DNA of 64,000 bases from G963662905 sp965230045 (GTDB lineage: Bacteria > Bacteroidota > Bacteroidia > Bacteroidales > WRLA01): NCBI GenBank assembly GCA_965230045.1, contig OZ245940.1:2170001-2234000 (forward strand). Reading direction: 5' to 3'. The notes beneath the pieces were generated by a model that saw only the letters and a list, made by a program, of their open reading frames with translations, was not told where the DNA came from and made no database searches. Shown piece after piece: positions 38,163 to 48,737 of this stretch. A program made the position numbers and the translations under genes. The stretch's first letter is position 1; every line of letters starts with the position of its first letter.

Positions 38163-41100
38163 TTAGTGTACTACAAACCTCCTGTGTACCACAAAACCCT
38201 CACAAACAAAGCGCAGCACATAAGTGCCGGGAGGAATTCCTACAAGTTGGTACTCTTTTTCGAACAATGTTGAAATAACTTCGTTAAGCCTGTCGTGCAG
38301 CACTTTTTTGCCGCTTATGTCCAAAATTTCAATGTGCCGGATTTTTCGGAGCGCTCCATTGTTCTCGAAACGGATACGGAAATCCCCTTTGTTCGGATTG
38401 GGCCATAAACTCAGCCTGCCGTAGTTTTCTGCTCCGTAAATCTCATCTGTTCCGGTAGTTACAATATAAATTCCTGTGCTGTCAACGATATAATCCAGAT
38501 CAAAAATGCTGGTATCCTGATTGCCCAGGCTGAGATGATACATACTGTCCATCGGCAGGCATGGCAAATCGACCACAATACGGAAATCTCCTTCACTTAC
38601 CTCTGTAAAGCTGTAATCACCCTGCTCATTGGTCAGGCTGTGCTTTACGATTTTCCAGGGATTTTCATCTTTATCGTCCACATATTTTTGCAGGTACATA
38701 TCCACATCTTTCAAGGGTTTCCCATTCGGATTTTTGCTGTGGTCATCCCGGGAAACATTTCCATATAGATTTGCCGATCCGCTTCCGCCCAGATAAAAAC
38801 TCAGGAGCTCGATATCTACATGATTCAGATTTCCATTATTTATTCCCAGACTGGTATCTACTGCTGTGGCAAATTTCCAGAAAGCCGCTTGCTCAAACCA
38901 TGTGCGCAAACTGTATCCATGGTCTGCAGCATATGCAGAAATGAGATAATCTGCACAGGGGCTGATATTCCGGAATTGATATAAGCCGTTTTCATCCGAC
39001 CAGGTCGAATCCAAAGCGATCGTATGCTGTCCCGAAATATGCGGATAAATTTTGACCAAAGCATTGGGCACATGCTCCCCGTCGAGGCTGATGGTGCCGC
39101 TGATGTTCATTTGAGCGTCATATGAAATCGTAATGGTGTCGGATTTGCTGCATCCATTGGCATTCCAGACTTCTACCCAATATGTGCCTGCTTCCGTAGC
39201 GGTGTAAAAGCGTTTGTTGCTGCCGTCCTGCCATGCATAATTTTCGAAATCATCGGCATCAAGCAAGAGTACATCGCCCGGGCAAATCGCGGTATCGTTG
39301 CCCAGCTCAATGGCATTCATTTCCAGTACCATGACCTGCATGATGCGGGTGTCCGGACAGCCGTTTTCACTGTAAACCGTTAGGCGCACTTCATGAGCCC
39401 CGCTGTTTTGGAAAATATGTATCGGATTTTGTGCATGGGTAATGCTTCCGTCATCAAATTCCCAAAGCCAGTCTGTGATTTCTCCGGCTGTGCTGCTGCT
39501 CAGGTCGGTGAAATGTGTGCGTGATCCACTGCAAGCCAATCCGTAGCTAAAGTCAGCTTTTGGCGCAGGTTGTACATCAATGCTTCGCATGCAGGTGTCA
39601 TAGCAGCCGTTTTTGCTGAAAGCTGTCAGTATAACTTCCTGGTTGCCAAGTTCGTTGTAAATATATTCAGGGTTTTGCTTGCCGGAGCTGCTTCCATTGC
39701 CGAAATCCCAGTGCCAGCCTAAAACCTCGCTGTAATCACAGTGGCTCAGGTCAGTAAATTGTATGCTTTGTCCTGTGCAGGCATGGTCAAAAGTGAAGTT
39801 TGCTTCAGGAGCCGGGAGGATGTCAATGCTTTCGCTGATGCTGGCACTACAGCCGTTTTCGCAGAGGATTTCCAGCGTAACAGTTTTTTCTCCGCTTTCG
39901 CTGTAGCTGTGCAGCGGATCCTGAAGGTTTGATGTTGCCCCATCGCCGAAATCCCAATGCCGGCTTATGACTTCCGAGCCTAAAGTTTCGGAAATATCTT
40001 TAAACTGAATGGCCGGGTTTGCGCACTGATGATCGTAATCCATGCGCGCCACCGGGCCCGGGATTACGTTTACTTCTTTCATCAATGAATCCGGGCAGCC
40101 GTTGATGTTCTCAATGAACAGCCAGCATTCGTAAGTACCGGCAGCGGGATAGGTGTGCTGTGGATTTATTTCTTCCGAAGTGGCAGAATCACCAAAATAC
40201 CAGATCAGGCTTTTAATTTCTTCATCAAAATAATTGCTGAATTGTGTGGGCTGTCCGCTGCATGCCGTGTCTGAAGTGAAATCAAAATCGCTGAGCGGAA
40301 GAACGCTCATCAGCGACTCTTTGGTGGATGAGCATCCGTCTGCGGAAGTTACCGTAAAGCTAAGTTCATATGTGCCCGGAGCGTTATAAAAATGTGTTGG
40401 GTTTTGCTCGGTAGATGTTGTGCCATCGCCGAAATCCCAATACCAACTGATCATTGAAGCGCCAAAACTGATGTCGGTAAAACTGGTCGCATTGCCTTCG
40501 CAAACGGTTTCGCTGATAAATGCCGGAACCGGCTTAGGCAAAAGGCTCAGCAACATGCTGTCCGAAAATGTACCGGAACAGGCTGCCTCGCCCGTGGCTG
40601 TAAGAATAAGCCATACTTCTCCGTTCTGAACATCATCTTGGCCTAATGAATAAACCGTATTGATATCGTTGGGATTGCTGAAGCTTCCGTCGCCAGAGCT
40701 TGTCCAAAGCAGGGCAGATGCGTTTTCTGCGATGGCATTGGTTTGGAAATCCATATTTGCACAAATTTCCTGATCTGTGCCGGCATTGACAGAAGGGGCG
40801 GGATCTAACGTAATCTGAATTGTATCTTGAACGGCATCCATGCAGGGTGCAAGAGGGTTTGCCGTGAGCACAAGCGTGGCAGAAAGGCTGCTGATGTCCC
40901 CGCTTCCGGGTGTGTAAACAGCGTTTGGGCTATTGGGATTGTCAAAACTCCCGTCGCCCAGGCTTGTCCAATGAAGACTGCTGTAATGCTGCGCAGATCC
41001 ATTAAGCTGGATGCTGGCATTTTCGCAGATATTGGTATCGGCGCCGGCATTGCTCAAAGGCAGATAAACAACATTTACGAGCATCGTATCTGCGGCTTCG

Positions 41101-44100
41101 CCCTGACAGGGAGCCGAGGCCGATGCGTTCAGGATAATTTCAAAGCTGCCATTGATCAAATCATTGTTGCCCGGCAGATAATCTGTGCTGAGGTTTTGCG
41201 GATCGCTGAAAATCCCGTCGCCTGTTGTGGCCCAATACCAATTGCTGGCTTCGGCAATCTCACCCTCCAGATGAAGGCTGGAATTTTCGCATACAGAAGT
41301 ATCTTGTCCTGCCCATGCCTGAGGTAGTTTCCCGGCCGGTACAAGTTTGATGATTGTGTCAGAACAGCCATTTAGATTCGTGACAATCAGTTTGGTATCG
41401 TAATCGCCCGGAATGGCATATTCGTGTTTTGGGTTGGGTAAATAACTGATATTTGCAGCACCTGAAGTGGGGTCGCCAAAATTCCATATCCATTGATTGA
41501 TCGCTGTTTCGCTGCTATAAGATAAGTCGGTAAAACTGGTCGAATCGCCCCAGCAGGCTGTGTCGCAGCTGTAATCAGCCACGGGTTTGGCATAAACATG
41601 AACCGTTTTTATTGTGTCGCTTACGAGGCCCTGATTATTGGATATGCTCAGGCTTACATTATAATCGCCTGCTGCTGCATAAAGATGTTGCGGGTTTTGT
41701 TCTGTTGAGCTGCTTCCATCGCCAAAATTCCAGTTCCATGATGTGATACCGTTGCTGTTCCCTGTGCTTAAATCGGTAAATGTTGTATAATCACCAAAGC
41801 AGACTGTATTGGCACTGAAATTTGCCTGTATATTGTCCGATACCACGGCTTCGCCAACATATTGGTGCATACATCCGTAGTCGGTGGTTACGGTCAGTGA
41901 AACCTCATAAACGCCAAGAGCTGCATAAGTGTGCTGGGGTTCCTGTAGTGTTGATGAGTTTCCGTCGCCAAAATCCCAATACCAGAAATCAATCTGGCCT
42001 TCATTGGCTTGACTGAGATCCTGAAAAACCGATGGGCTCCCTAAGCTTACATTATCTACAACAAAGAGTGCTTCGGGCGTTTCGTAAATGTGAATCAGTT
42101 TTATAAGGCTGTCCTGGCATCCTTTGGTATTGCTGACCGTAAGCCGGCAATCATAATCATTTCCAATGCCGTATTTGTGTTTGGTGTTTTGCTCTGTAGA
42201 TGTATTTCCATCGCCAAAATCCCATGCCCAGTTCGTTAGGCTTCCTTCAACGGGCAGGGATTCATCAATAAAAAGGTTTGAATCCTGCGAGCAGTAATCC
42301 AGTATGTGGAATTCTGCACTTGGGTTAAACCAGATTTCTGCCATTCCCAGCGTATCCGAATAGCAACCGGCATTGGAGAAAGCTTTGAGCAGAACGGGCT
42401 GGGAGCCGCCATCTTCAAAAGCATATTGCGGATTTTGCAGGCTGGAGCTGTCTGAATTGCTGAATAACCATTCATAATGGTCGATAAAGTAACCACCACC
42501 AACGCTTGCATTTCCCTGAAACTGAATGGCGCGGCCTTCACAATCCGGGCTATAGGTAAAACTGACTTCCGGAGAAGGTTTGGAATATCGGGTGGTGTTC
42601 AGGGTGTCGTTATTGGGATTGTCGTCGAATACATCGATCAGCCATATTTTGAAGTGGTATTCGCCATCCTGGCTGATATCAATACCTTCGGAGAATGTGT
42701 ATTGCAAATCGTTACTTATTGAACCGGCTATGGTGTCCTGCACAATGTTTCCGCCATTTACCTGGTAAGCAATTTTAATGTCAGTAAATGGCAGGTCGCC
42801 AAACTGGCGTAATTGGATGGTGACATTTTCTATGGTGTCGTGCGCACAATTCAGGTCGGGTGTAATTAATTGTGTGATACCAAAATCCACTTTAAATTCC
42901 ACGGCTCCGATATCGGGGGCCTGATCATTGCGTAGTCGGCCATCAATATCAATTGGAAGTCCGATTATAGGCAGGCCGGCGCCATTGAGCAGTCGCTGGT
43001 AGGGCTGGGGCTCTTCATCAGGCTGGAATAGCGGATCGACATCCAGGGAGTTTGCGTCGCCCAAAATAGCCTGTCCCCAAAGGTTCAGCACATTATAGAT
43101 CTGTCCTACATAATAGCCGATATTTCCGTTTGGCGTATAATAATTATTGTAGTCAATCTCCCAGGAGGAAACACTTTTGCTGAAGTAGGCCGGTATTCCG
43201 TTGTTTTTGCAATTGAACAGGTTGTTTTTAAGGATCAGCTCTTTTGGGATGGAATCATTAAACCCAACCTCAATACTGATCCCGTAAGAATGGTTCTGTG
43301 CTATGGTGTTATTCACAGTGTTGTAGTAAATCCTGCTGCCTTTACTGCTTTGCTTTATTATAATCCCGGATTTATAGGGCACACTGCCTTTTATATGTAT
43401 AAAGTTGTTGGCGACTAGCACACTGTCGGAATCAAGTTCGATGCCGCTGTAGTTTAAACGGTTTGTAATTCGGTTGTTGCTGATTGACAGCATATTGTTT
43501 CCTATGGATTTAATAGCCGGCATCGTAGAAACCGTAGAAACAAACTTATTGCTGTCGATGCGGCTGGTGGCGGGTTTTCCGGTGGAATAGATCATAACGC
43601 CATCGAGAATTGTATTATGGGCAACAACAATATTGTTATTGGTTTTTCCTGTACTCGCATTGGAATTGATTTTCTTGATGATGTTATCGCGGAATAAGAT
43701 GGCAGTGTCTTTTTGTTCCAGGCTAAAAACAGGTTCCAGATAGTTTTTGAAAAAGCGGATATTTTTGCAGCTGTGCATTCGGAAATTATAGGTTGGAAGG
43801 AATGCGCAGCTCCTTATCGTAATATTTTCTGCACCGATAAACTGTGCAATATAGAAGTTGTTGTTTCTTTTAAAAGTGATTTTGTTGAAAATCAGGTTTT
43901 TGGCATTATTGAGCTTGATGGTGTAATCTTTTGAGCCGTTATAGACTTTATTCCATACCGTTACAGCAGATGAATCGCCGGATTCGGATTGAAAGGTAAC
44001 TGTATTGATTTCGGATGATCCGGGGATATCCAATATTTCAAACTGCTCTAAGTAAACCCCGTCGCGGACGTTAAATACAACAGGACAGCCAATTCCTGCT

Positions 44101-47100
44101 ATGTTCAGGGCTGTGATGGCGTCATTGAAATTTGGAAAATCTCCGTCGCTGCCGCCAATGGTATAGCTTCCGCAAAGCGGTGGAACAAGGTCATTGAGCC
44201 AGATGGTATCGTTTACGGGCACCGTATCAGCATGTCCGTTGGGTTGCTCGCACCAAGCTTTAATATGGAACAGATGCGCACCAATGAAATTATAAGCCGG
44301 ATCAAAAGTGATTTCCTCTTCGTTTTTATATGGCAGGCTGCCTGTCCAGTTGATTGGGTTTTGCAGCACATCATTTACTTCCCATTGAACCTGCACTGAG
44401 TGAAGCGTTTCTGTTCCATGGTTCATCAAAATAGCTTTGATGGGCAATGTAACCGAATTCAGGGGATTGGAAGGTTCGGTAAATTTATTGAGCCCTGCAT
44501 CGCGCAGTGGTGAATTAAATTCAATAACACCCATATCTGTGGGCTGGTTTCGTGTTGTGGAATCAATATCCACATCAACTTCATTATAATATTTTGCTGA
44601 ATTGTTCAGTAATGACTGATGGGGCAGCCAGGGCAGGTATGGATCCAGATATGGGTTGTTGATGAAGCTGTTGGTATCTCCTTCAATGACTGTCCGCCAG
44701 GCTTCCATGTCAGTATATTTCTCACCCTCAAATATCCCTACGGTTTCATCCGGACTGTGATAATTATTATGGTCAATGCGCCAGCTGGAATCTTTTTCTT
44801 CTATATCTGCCGGGATTCCCCCATTCGGGCAGCTCAGGATATTGTTTTCGAGTGTAATGCCTGTAATTCCGCTTTCAATGTGCAGTGCTCTGCTTTGGGC
44901 AGGAGCTGAGCCTTTAAAACTTACGGTATTGAACAGTATGCGGCATGAGTCTGCCCCGCCGTTTAATGCTATTCCGGCATGATCGTTGCCTCCATTGATA
45001 ATGCTGATATAATTGTTGGCTGCAACAAGATCCGATGCGTTGATAGCAATGCCGGTGGCAAAACTTCGTGTGCGTATTTTGTTGTTCCTAATTGAGGAAA
45101 TATTATTGCCATAAACTTCGATTGCAGGATAGTTTGAATTTGATGCTTTAAAGATGTTATTGTCAATCCGGCTGCTTTTGGGCAGACCATAAGCGGCAAG
45201 GCTGCAGTATGTTATAAATTCATTATTGATAATCTCGAAGGAAGTGTTATAGGGTTCCTGATCTTTAGAATACAATGAGTTGATAACATTTTCGTTAAAA
45301 ACAAAATTTGAATTGCCCCTGTCGATATTTATGAATGGCTGGATATCGCAATGGATGAATCGAATGGAATCTGAAGCATTGATGTAGAACTCCCTCCAAC
45401 TGGTAAAACGGCAGTGGTCAAACAGTATGTCGTTTGCCTGATCCATTTCTGCAGTATAGTAAGTTGCTGTCCGCCCTATTGAAATTTGCTTAAAAATCAG
45501 GTATTTCGATTCGGAGAAGTTAATGGTATAGTCATATACATTATCGTCTGCATCATAAAATAAATGAACTGAGAGCGGATTGCCGTTTTCTGAACGGAAA
45601 GTTACAGTATTGACCGGAGAGGAACCGGGAATATCATTGATGCTGATCTGTTCTTTATAATCTCCGGGGCGCACCCAAAAGGTAACCGGACAGGTAATCC
45701 CGGCTTCGTTAAGCACGGTAACCGCGTCTCTGAAATTGTAGAAATCCGGGCTGTTGCCACCAATGGTGTAGTCGCCGCAAAGTGGCAGGCACAGGTCGTT
45801 GAGATATACTGTATCGTTTATTGGAATGGTATCCTGAACGCCATTGGGGTTTTGCACCCAGGCTTTAAGGTCAAAAATACTGCCGTTATTGAAATTATGG
45901 GCCGGGGAAATAATAACAGATTCAGTGTTTTTGTAGGCCAGGTTTCCCGTCCAGTTGAAAACACCCTGGTCTGTGCCATTAACTTCCCATTGTATTTCAG
46001 CTGATGAGAGGTTTTGCGTGCCGTGGTTCATGAGTTCCACAGAAACATCTGCAGGTGTTCCGCTTAATGGGTTTTGAGGTGATAAAAAGCGGTTTAGCCC
46101 GGCATCGATCAGTGGCGATTGGAATTCTTTGGCGCCAATATCCGGTGGGTTGTTCCTCAATGCGGAATCAATATCGTAGGGGACGTCCCCAAAATATAAT
46201 CCCGCATTGTTTAATAATGCCTGGTTGATGTCCGGAGTGGAATCTGTGAGGAAGTAAGGATTGCAGTCAAAGCTATTGCTGTCGCCGTTGACTGCGGTTT
46301 GCCATTCGCTAAGGCTGCTGTAGCTGGTATCGCCAATTATTCCGATAATACCCCCGGGACTGTAATAATCATTATAATTGAGGTCAATATATTCGGGATG
46401 GTTCTCAATTTTAATCGGAACAGGCGCTTCTTTACAGTCGAAAATATTGTTTTTTATACTGATGCCTTTGCTGTTGCCATGTTGCGCATACAAAGCATAA
46501 TTTTGTTTTGGATTATATCCGCTGTGGTTTATGGTGTTGAACAGTATGGAAGAGGAGTCGCTGCCCTGGTCAATAATCAGGGCGTAAAGGTATTCGGCAT
46601 CACCCTCAATCATGATATAATTGTTGGATACCAGAGTTCCTTTGGATGCAAGCTTAATGCCCGGGCCGTTTCTTCTTTTAATGATGCTGTTCCCTGATAT
46701 GGATTTTATGTTGTTTCCGCTGGTTTCAATGGCCGGCATTGTGTTGTTTTGGCTTTTGAAAAGGTTGTTGTCAATGCAGCTGGTCCTTTCATTGCCGCTG
46801 GCATTCAGCTGGCATAAATCATCAAAAGTATTATTCGTAATAAAAACGTGCTCACTGTTCCCGTTGCTTGAAATTTTGGAGCATTCACAACTGTCGATAT
46901 GAATATGGTTATTATCGGGATAAAAAAGAAAGTGCGACCGTATATTTGATTTCGTAAAGCTGATATGAGAAGAATTATACAGCCTCAGGTAGTGGCTTAA
47001 AGTGGTTTGAAATGCACAACTATCAAAACTGCAGTGCTTGGAATCATAAATTTGTGCTACTTCCAGGTTGTTTTGCCGGTAGAAGCTGATACCGTAAAAA

Positions 47101-48305
47101 TGGATATGTTGCGTGCTGTTTAATTTTATGGTATAATCCTCGGAAGGGCTGTACGAACTGTATCTTAAGCGAACATCTTCATAATCATTGGTTTCAGAGC
47201 GAAATGTAATGGTGTTTATTTCTGATGTTCCGGCTATGCTGTCAAATCTTATTTGTTCGTAATAATCGCCGTTGCGTACATAAAATACTACAGCACAGCT
47301 TACTCCGGCATTGTGGAGTGCATTGACAGCTTCTGAGAAACTGTTGAAATCGCCATCAAGTCCTCCAATGGTATAATCGCCACAGAAAGCTGCGAACAGG
47401 CTTTTTTCCTGTCTGTCATTAAGTGGGTTTTCATCAATATGCCCATTGGGGTTTTCCTGCCATATGGCAATGTCAAAAACTTCTCCGGCAGGGAAATCCC
47501 AACTTCCGATAAGCACATCATTGATTTGTTCATCGTATGAAAGGCTGCCGCTCCAGTTTAAGGGTGTTTGTTCCACTCCGTTTACCGTCCAGCGGATGGT
47601 GGTGCTTGTAATGGTTTCGTAACCGTAATTTTTCAGGTTTATTTTGATGTCGTGTGTGCCCTCGGGAAATGGCATTTGTGGGGCAGGGATGTCTTCAATT
47701 CCCAGGTCATAATCAAGGGGGGAGATTATTTTTATATTGTCGAGTGCCCAATAGTAACTCGAATCGCCCTGCCATACAAAGCGAAGCCGGCTTGCGGGAT
47801 TATTGCCAGCCCATGCCGATATATCGTGTACTGCGTGTTCGGGGTTTTCTGTGCTGTCCGTATAGGTCTGTATCAGGTTCCAGCTGCCGTCCCAAATTTC
47901 TACTTTTCCGGATCCGCCGCGACCTCCGATAAATAAATGATCAAATGCCAGTATCAAATGGTCGCTGGAAGAACAATCTACAAATGGGCTCGTCAGGGCT
48001 GCTTCTTCAATGCCGCCGCTTTTCGAATAGCAGTCGCTGTCGAAAATGGCCATCTTTGCCAAAAAAGGATAATTGACGATGCGGCCGCACGGGTTATCAA
48101 AATGCCAGAGATCATAATTCTGACCATTTATTGTTGTATTCGACCATGTGGGCGGTGGATTTGTGCTTTGGGCCGAGCTGAAGTCTTCATTGAGTAAATA
48201 GGTTTGCCCATATAGTTTTGGTGATATGCTTACCAAAATCAGAAATAAAAAAGCAAAAACAATCTTATAATTTCTATAAATAGGGGAATAAGTATATTGT
48301 TTCAT
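38163..48305 (-). CDS. Giant T9SS-secreted multidomain surface protein
   Basis: 3380 residues. After a signal peptide there is a jelly-roll anchor-type domain (about 35-200). Three modules of roughly 480 residues follow, each a CARDB-like domain plus a right-handed beta-helix introduced by C-G-x-Y-T-I-G-G. Next come about ten PKD domains, marked W-x-W-D/N-F-G-D-G and F-T-D-L-S, split by three Ig-like units that begin A-G-x-D-x-x-I-C-E-N. Two CnaB-like beta domains precede a type A sorting domain (N-P-N-K-G-D-F ... G-T-Y-V-L-R-F). The architecture suggests an adhesin or a polymer-binding scaffold; no enzymatic motif is evident. Codon use and translation are uninterrupted over 10 kb. Confidence 0.85.
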   Translation of the reverse strand: MKQYTYSPIYRNYKIVFAFLFLILVSISPKLYGQTYLLNEDFSSAQSTNPPPTWSNTTINGQNYDLWHFDNPCGRIVNYPFLAKMAIFDSDCYSKSGGIEEAALTSPFVDCSSSDHLILAFDHLFIGGRGGSGKVEIWDGSWNLIQTYTDSTENPEHAVHDISAWAGNNPASRLRFVWQGDSSYYWALDNIKIISPLDYDLGIEDIPAPQMPFPEGTHDIKINLKNYGYETITSTTIRWTVNGVEQTPLNWSGSLSYDEQINDVLIGSWDFPAGEVFDIAIWQENPNGHIDENPLNDRQEKSLFAAFCGDYTIGGLDGDFNSFSEAVNALHNAGVSCAVVFYVRNGDYYEQIRFDSIAGTSEINTITFRSETNDYEDVRLRYSSYSPSEDYTIKLNSTQHIHFYGISFYRQNNLEVAQIYDSKHCSFDSCAFQTTLSHYLRLYNSSHISFTKSNIRSHFLFYPDNNHIHIDSCECSKISSNGNSEHVFITNNTFDDLCQLNASGNERTSCIDNNLFKSQNNTMPAIETSGNNIKSISGNSIIKRRNGPGIKLASKGTLVSNNYIMIEGDAEYLYALIIDQGSDSSSILFNTINHSGYNPKQNYALYAQHGNSKGISIKNNIFDCKEAPVPIKIENHPEYIDLNYNDYYSPGGIIGIIGDTSYSSLSEWQTAVNGDSNSFDCNPYFLTDSTPDINQALLNNAGLYFGDVPYDIDSALRNNPPDIGAKEFQSPLIDAGLNRFLSPQNPLSGTPADVSVELMNHGTQNLSSAEIQWEVNGTDQGVFNWTGNLAYKNTESVIISPAHNFNNGSIFDLKAWVQNPNGVQDTIPINDTVYLNDLCLPLCGDYTIGGNSPDFYNFRDAVTVLNEAGITCPVTFWVRPGDYKEQISINDIPGSSPVNTVTFRSENGNPLSVHLFYDADDNVYDYTINFSESKYLIFKQISIGRTATYYTAEMDQANDILFDHCRFTSWREFYINASDSIRFIHCDIQPFINIDRGNSNFVFNENVINSLYSKDQEPYNTSFEIINNEFITYCSLAAYGLPKSSRIDNNIFKASNSNYPAIEVYGNNISSIRNNKIRTRSFATGIAINASDLVAANNYISIINGGNDHAGIALNGGADSCRILFNTVSFKGSAPAQSRALHIESGITGITLENNILSCPNGGIPADIEEKDSSWRIDHNNYHSPDETVGIFEGEKYTDMEAWRTVIEGDTNSFINNPYLDPYLPWLPHQSLLNNSAKYYNEVDVDIDSTTRNQPTDMGVIEFNSPLRDAGLNKFTEPSNPLNSVTLPIKAILMNHGTETLHSVQVQWEVNDVLQNPINWTGSLPYKNEEEITFDPAYNFIGAHLFHIKAWCEQPNGHADTVPVNDTIWLNDLVPPLCGSYTIGGSDGDFPNFNDAITALNIAGIGCPVVFNVRDGVYLEQFEILDIPGSSEINTVTFQSESGDSSAVTVWNKVYNGSKDYTIKLNNAKNLIFNKITFKRNNNFYIAQFIGAENITIRSCAFLPTYNFRMHSCKNIRFFKNYLEPVFSLEQKDTAILFRDNIIKKINSNASTGKTNNNIVVAHNTILDGVMIYSTGKPATSRIDSNKFVSTVSTMPAIKSIGNNMLSISNNRITNRLNYSGIELDSDSVLVANNFIHIKGSVPYKSGIIIKQSSKGSRIYYNTVNNTIAQNHSYGISIEVGFNDSIPKELILKNNLFNCKNNGIPAYFSKSVSSWEIDYNNYYTPNGNIGYYVGQIYNVLNLWGQAILGDANSLDVDPLFQPDEEPQPYQRLLNGAGLPIIGLPIDIDGRLRNDQAPDIGAVEFKVDFGITQLITPDLNCAHDTIENVTIQLRQFGDLPFTDIKIAYQVNGGNIVQDTIAGSISNDLQYTFSEGIDISQDGEYHFKIWLIDVFDDNPNNDTLNTTRYSKPSPEVSFTYSPDCEGRAIQFQGNASVGGGYFIDHYEWLFSNSDSSSLQNPQYAFEDGGSQPVLLKAFSNAGCYSDTLGMAEIWFNPSAEFHILDYCSQDSNLFIDESLPVEGSLTNWAWDFGDGNTSTEQNTKHKYGIGNDYDCRLTVSNTKGCQDSLIKLIHIYETPEALFVVDNVSLGSPSVFQDLSQANEGQIDFWYWDFGDGNSSTLQEPQHTYAALGVYEVSLTVTTDYGCMHQYVGEAVVSDNIQANFSANTVCFGDYTTFTDLSTGNSNGITSWNWNFGDGSSSTEQNPQHLYAAAGDYNVSLSISNNQGLVSDTIKTVHVYAKPVADYSCDTACWGDSTSFTDLSYSSETAINQWIWNFGDPTSGAANISYLPNPKHEYAIPGDYDTKLIVTNLNGCSDTIIKLVPAGKLPQAWAGQDTSVCENSSLHLEGEIAEASNWYWATTGDGIFSDPQNLSTDYLPGNNDLINGSFEIILNASASAPCQGEAADTMLVNVVYLPLSNAGADTNICENASIQLNGSAQHYSSLHWTSLGDGSFDNPNSPNAVYTPGSGDISSLSATLVLTANPLAPCMDAVQDTIQITLDPAPSVNAGTDQEICANMDFQTNAIAENASALLWTSSGDGSFSNPNDINTVYSLGQDDVQNGEVWLILTATGEAACSGTFSDSMLLSLLPKPVPAFISETVCEGNATSFTDISFGASMISWYWDFGDGTTSTEQNPTHFYNAPGTYELSFTVTSADGCSSTKESLMSVLPLSDFDFTSDTACSGQPTQFSNYFDEEIKSLIWYFGDSATSEEINPQHTYPAAGTYECWLFIENINGCPDSLMKEVNVIPGPVARMDYDHQCANPAIQFKDISETLGSEVISRHWDFGDGATSNLQDPLHSYSESGEKTVTLEILCENGCSASISESIDILPAPEANFTFDHACTGQSIQFTDLSHCDYSEVLGWHWDFGNGSSSGKQNPEYIYNELGNQEVILTAFSKNGCYDTCMRSIDVQPAPKADFSYGLACSGSRTHFTDLSSSTAGEITDWLWEFDDGSITHAQNPIHIFQNSGAHEVRLTVYSENGCPDTRIMQVMVLEMNAIELGNDTAICPGDVLLLDADDFENYAWQDGSNKRFYTATEAGTYWVEVWNANGCSKSDTITISYDAQMNISGTISLDGEHVPNALVKIYPHISGQHTIALDSTWSDENGLYQFRNISPCADYLISAYAADHGYSLRTWFEQAAFWKFATAVDTSLGINNGNLNHVDIELLSFYLGGSGSANLYGNVSRDDHSKNPNGKPLKDVDMYLQKYVDDKDENPWKIVKHSLTNEQGDYSFTEVSEGDFRIVVDLPCLPMDSMYHLSLGNQDTSIFDLDYIVDSTGIYIVTTGTDEIYGAENYGRLSLWPNPNKGDFRIRFENNGALRKIRHIEILDISGKKVLHDRLNEVISTLFEKEYQLVGIPPGTYVLRFVCEGFVVHRRFVVH

Positions 48306-48476
48306 TATTCTGCTTTTAATCGTTGGTACAGTATATATATTTGATTAACAGTATTTTAATAAAATATCCGCATCCATTGCAAAATGCAAATATTAAATCA
48401 ATACTCCTAATAGACGCAGAAGTTTGAAAAAGGCTGCCTGAGAAACAAAAAATATTTTTGGATTTTTCCTGCTTTC

Positions 48477-48697
48477 TAAGCCTGCTTTATTCATGCTTTA
48501 AATTCAGGTCAGATGTGAGGCGTCTAAAGCTGAAGATATAGTCGCCTATTTCAAAGCTTTAGCAACGAAGCAGATGGCCTGAAGTTAATGCACTAGTAAA
48601 ATGCAAACAAATTCAATTTTAGGATATAAATTTAATAAACACTTAAATTTAAGCTGCTTACATTATTTTGTTTGCATTTTATGAATAGAGCAGGTAA
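48477..48697 (+). repeat. TIR hairpin element, family B copy 1
   Basis: A 221-bp element bounded by CCTGCTTTATTCAT and ATGAATAGAGCAGG, the same ends as family A but with a different interior. Inside, TTCAGGTCAGATG is partly inverse to CAGATGGCCTGAA, AAAGCT to AGCTTT, and AAATGCAAACAAA near 48600 to TTTGTTTGCATTT near 48670. A second, interrupted copy is at 58171-58685. It fills most of the 48306-48737 gap. The rest of the gap (48306-48476, upstream of the giant gene) is AT-rich with no recognised site. Confidence 0.7.
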
Positions 48698-48737
48698 GGT
48701 TAGTCTCTTGTGGGTTTAATGCCCGGAAGAAGCAGTT

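Noticed and set aside
39400..42300. Regularly spaced repeats suggesting a CRISPR array
   Set aside because: The spacing is that of PKD domain codons within one open frame; the units are divergent and there are no cas genes.
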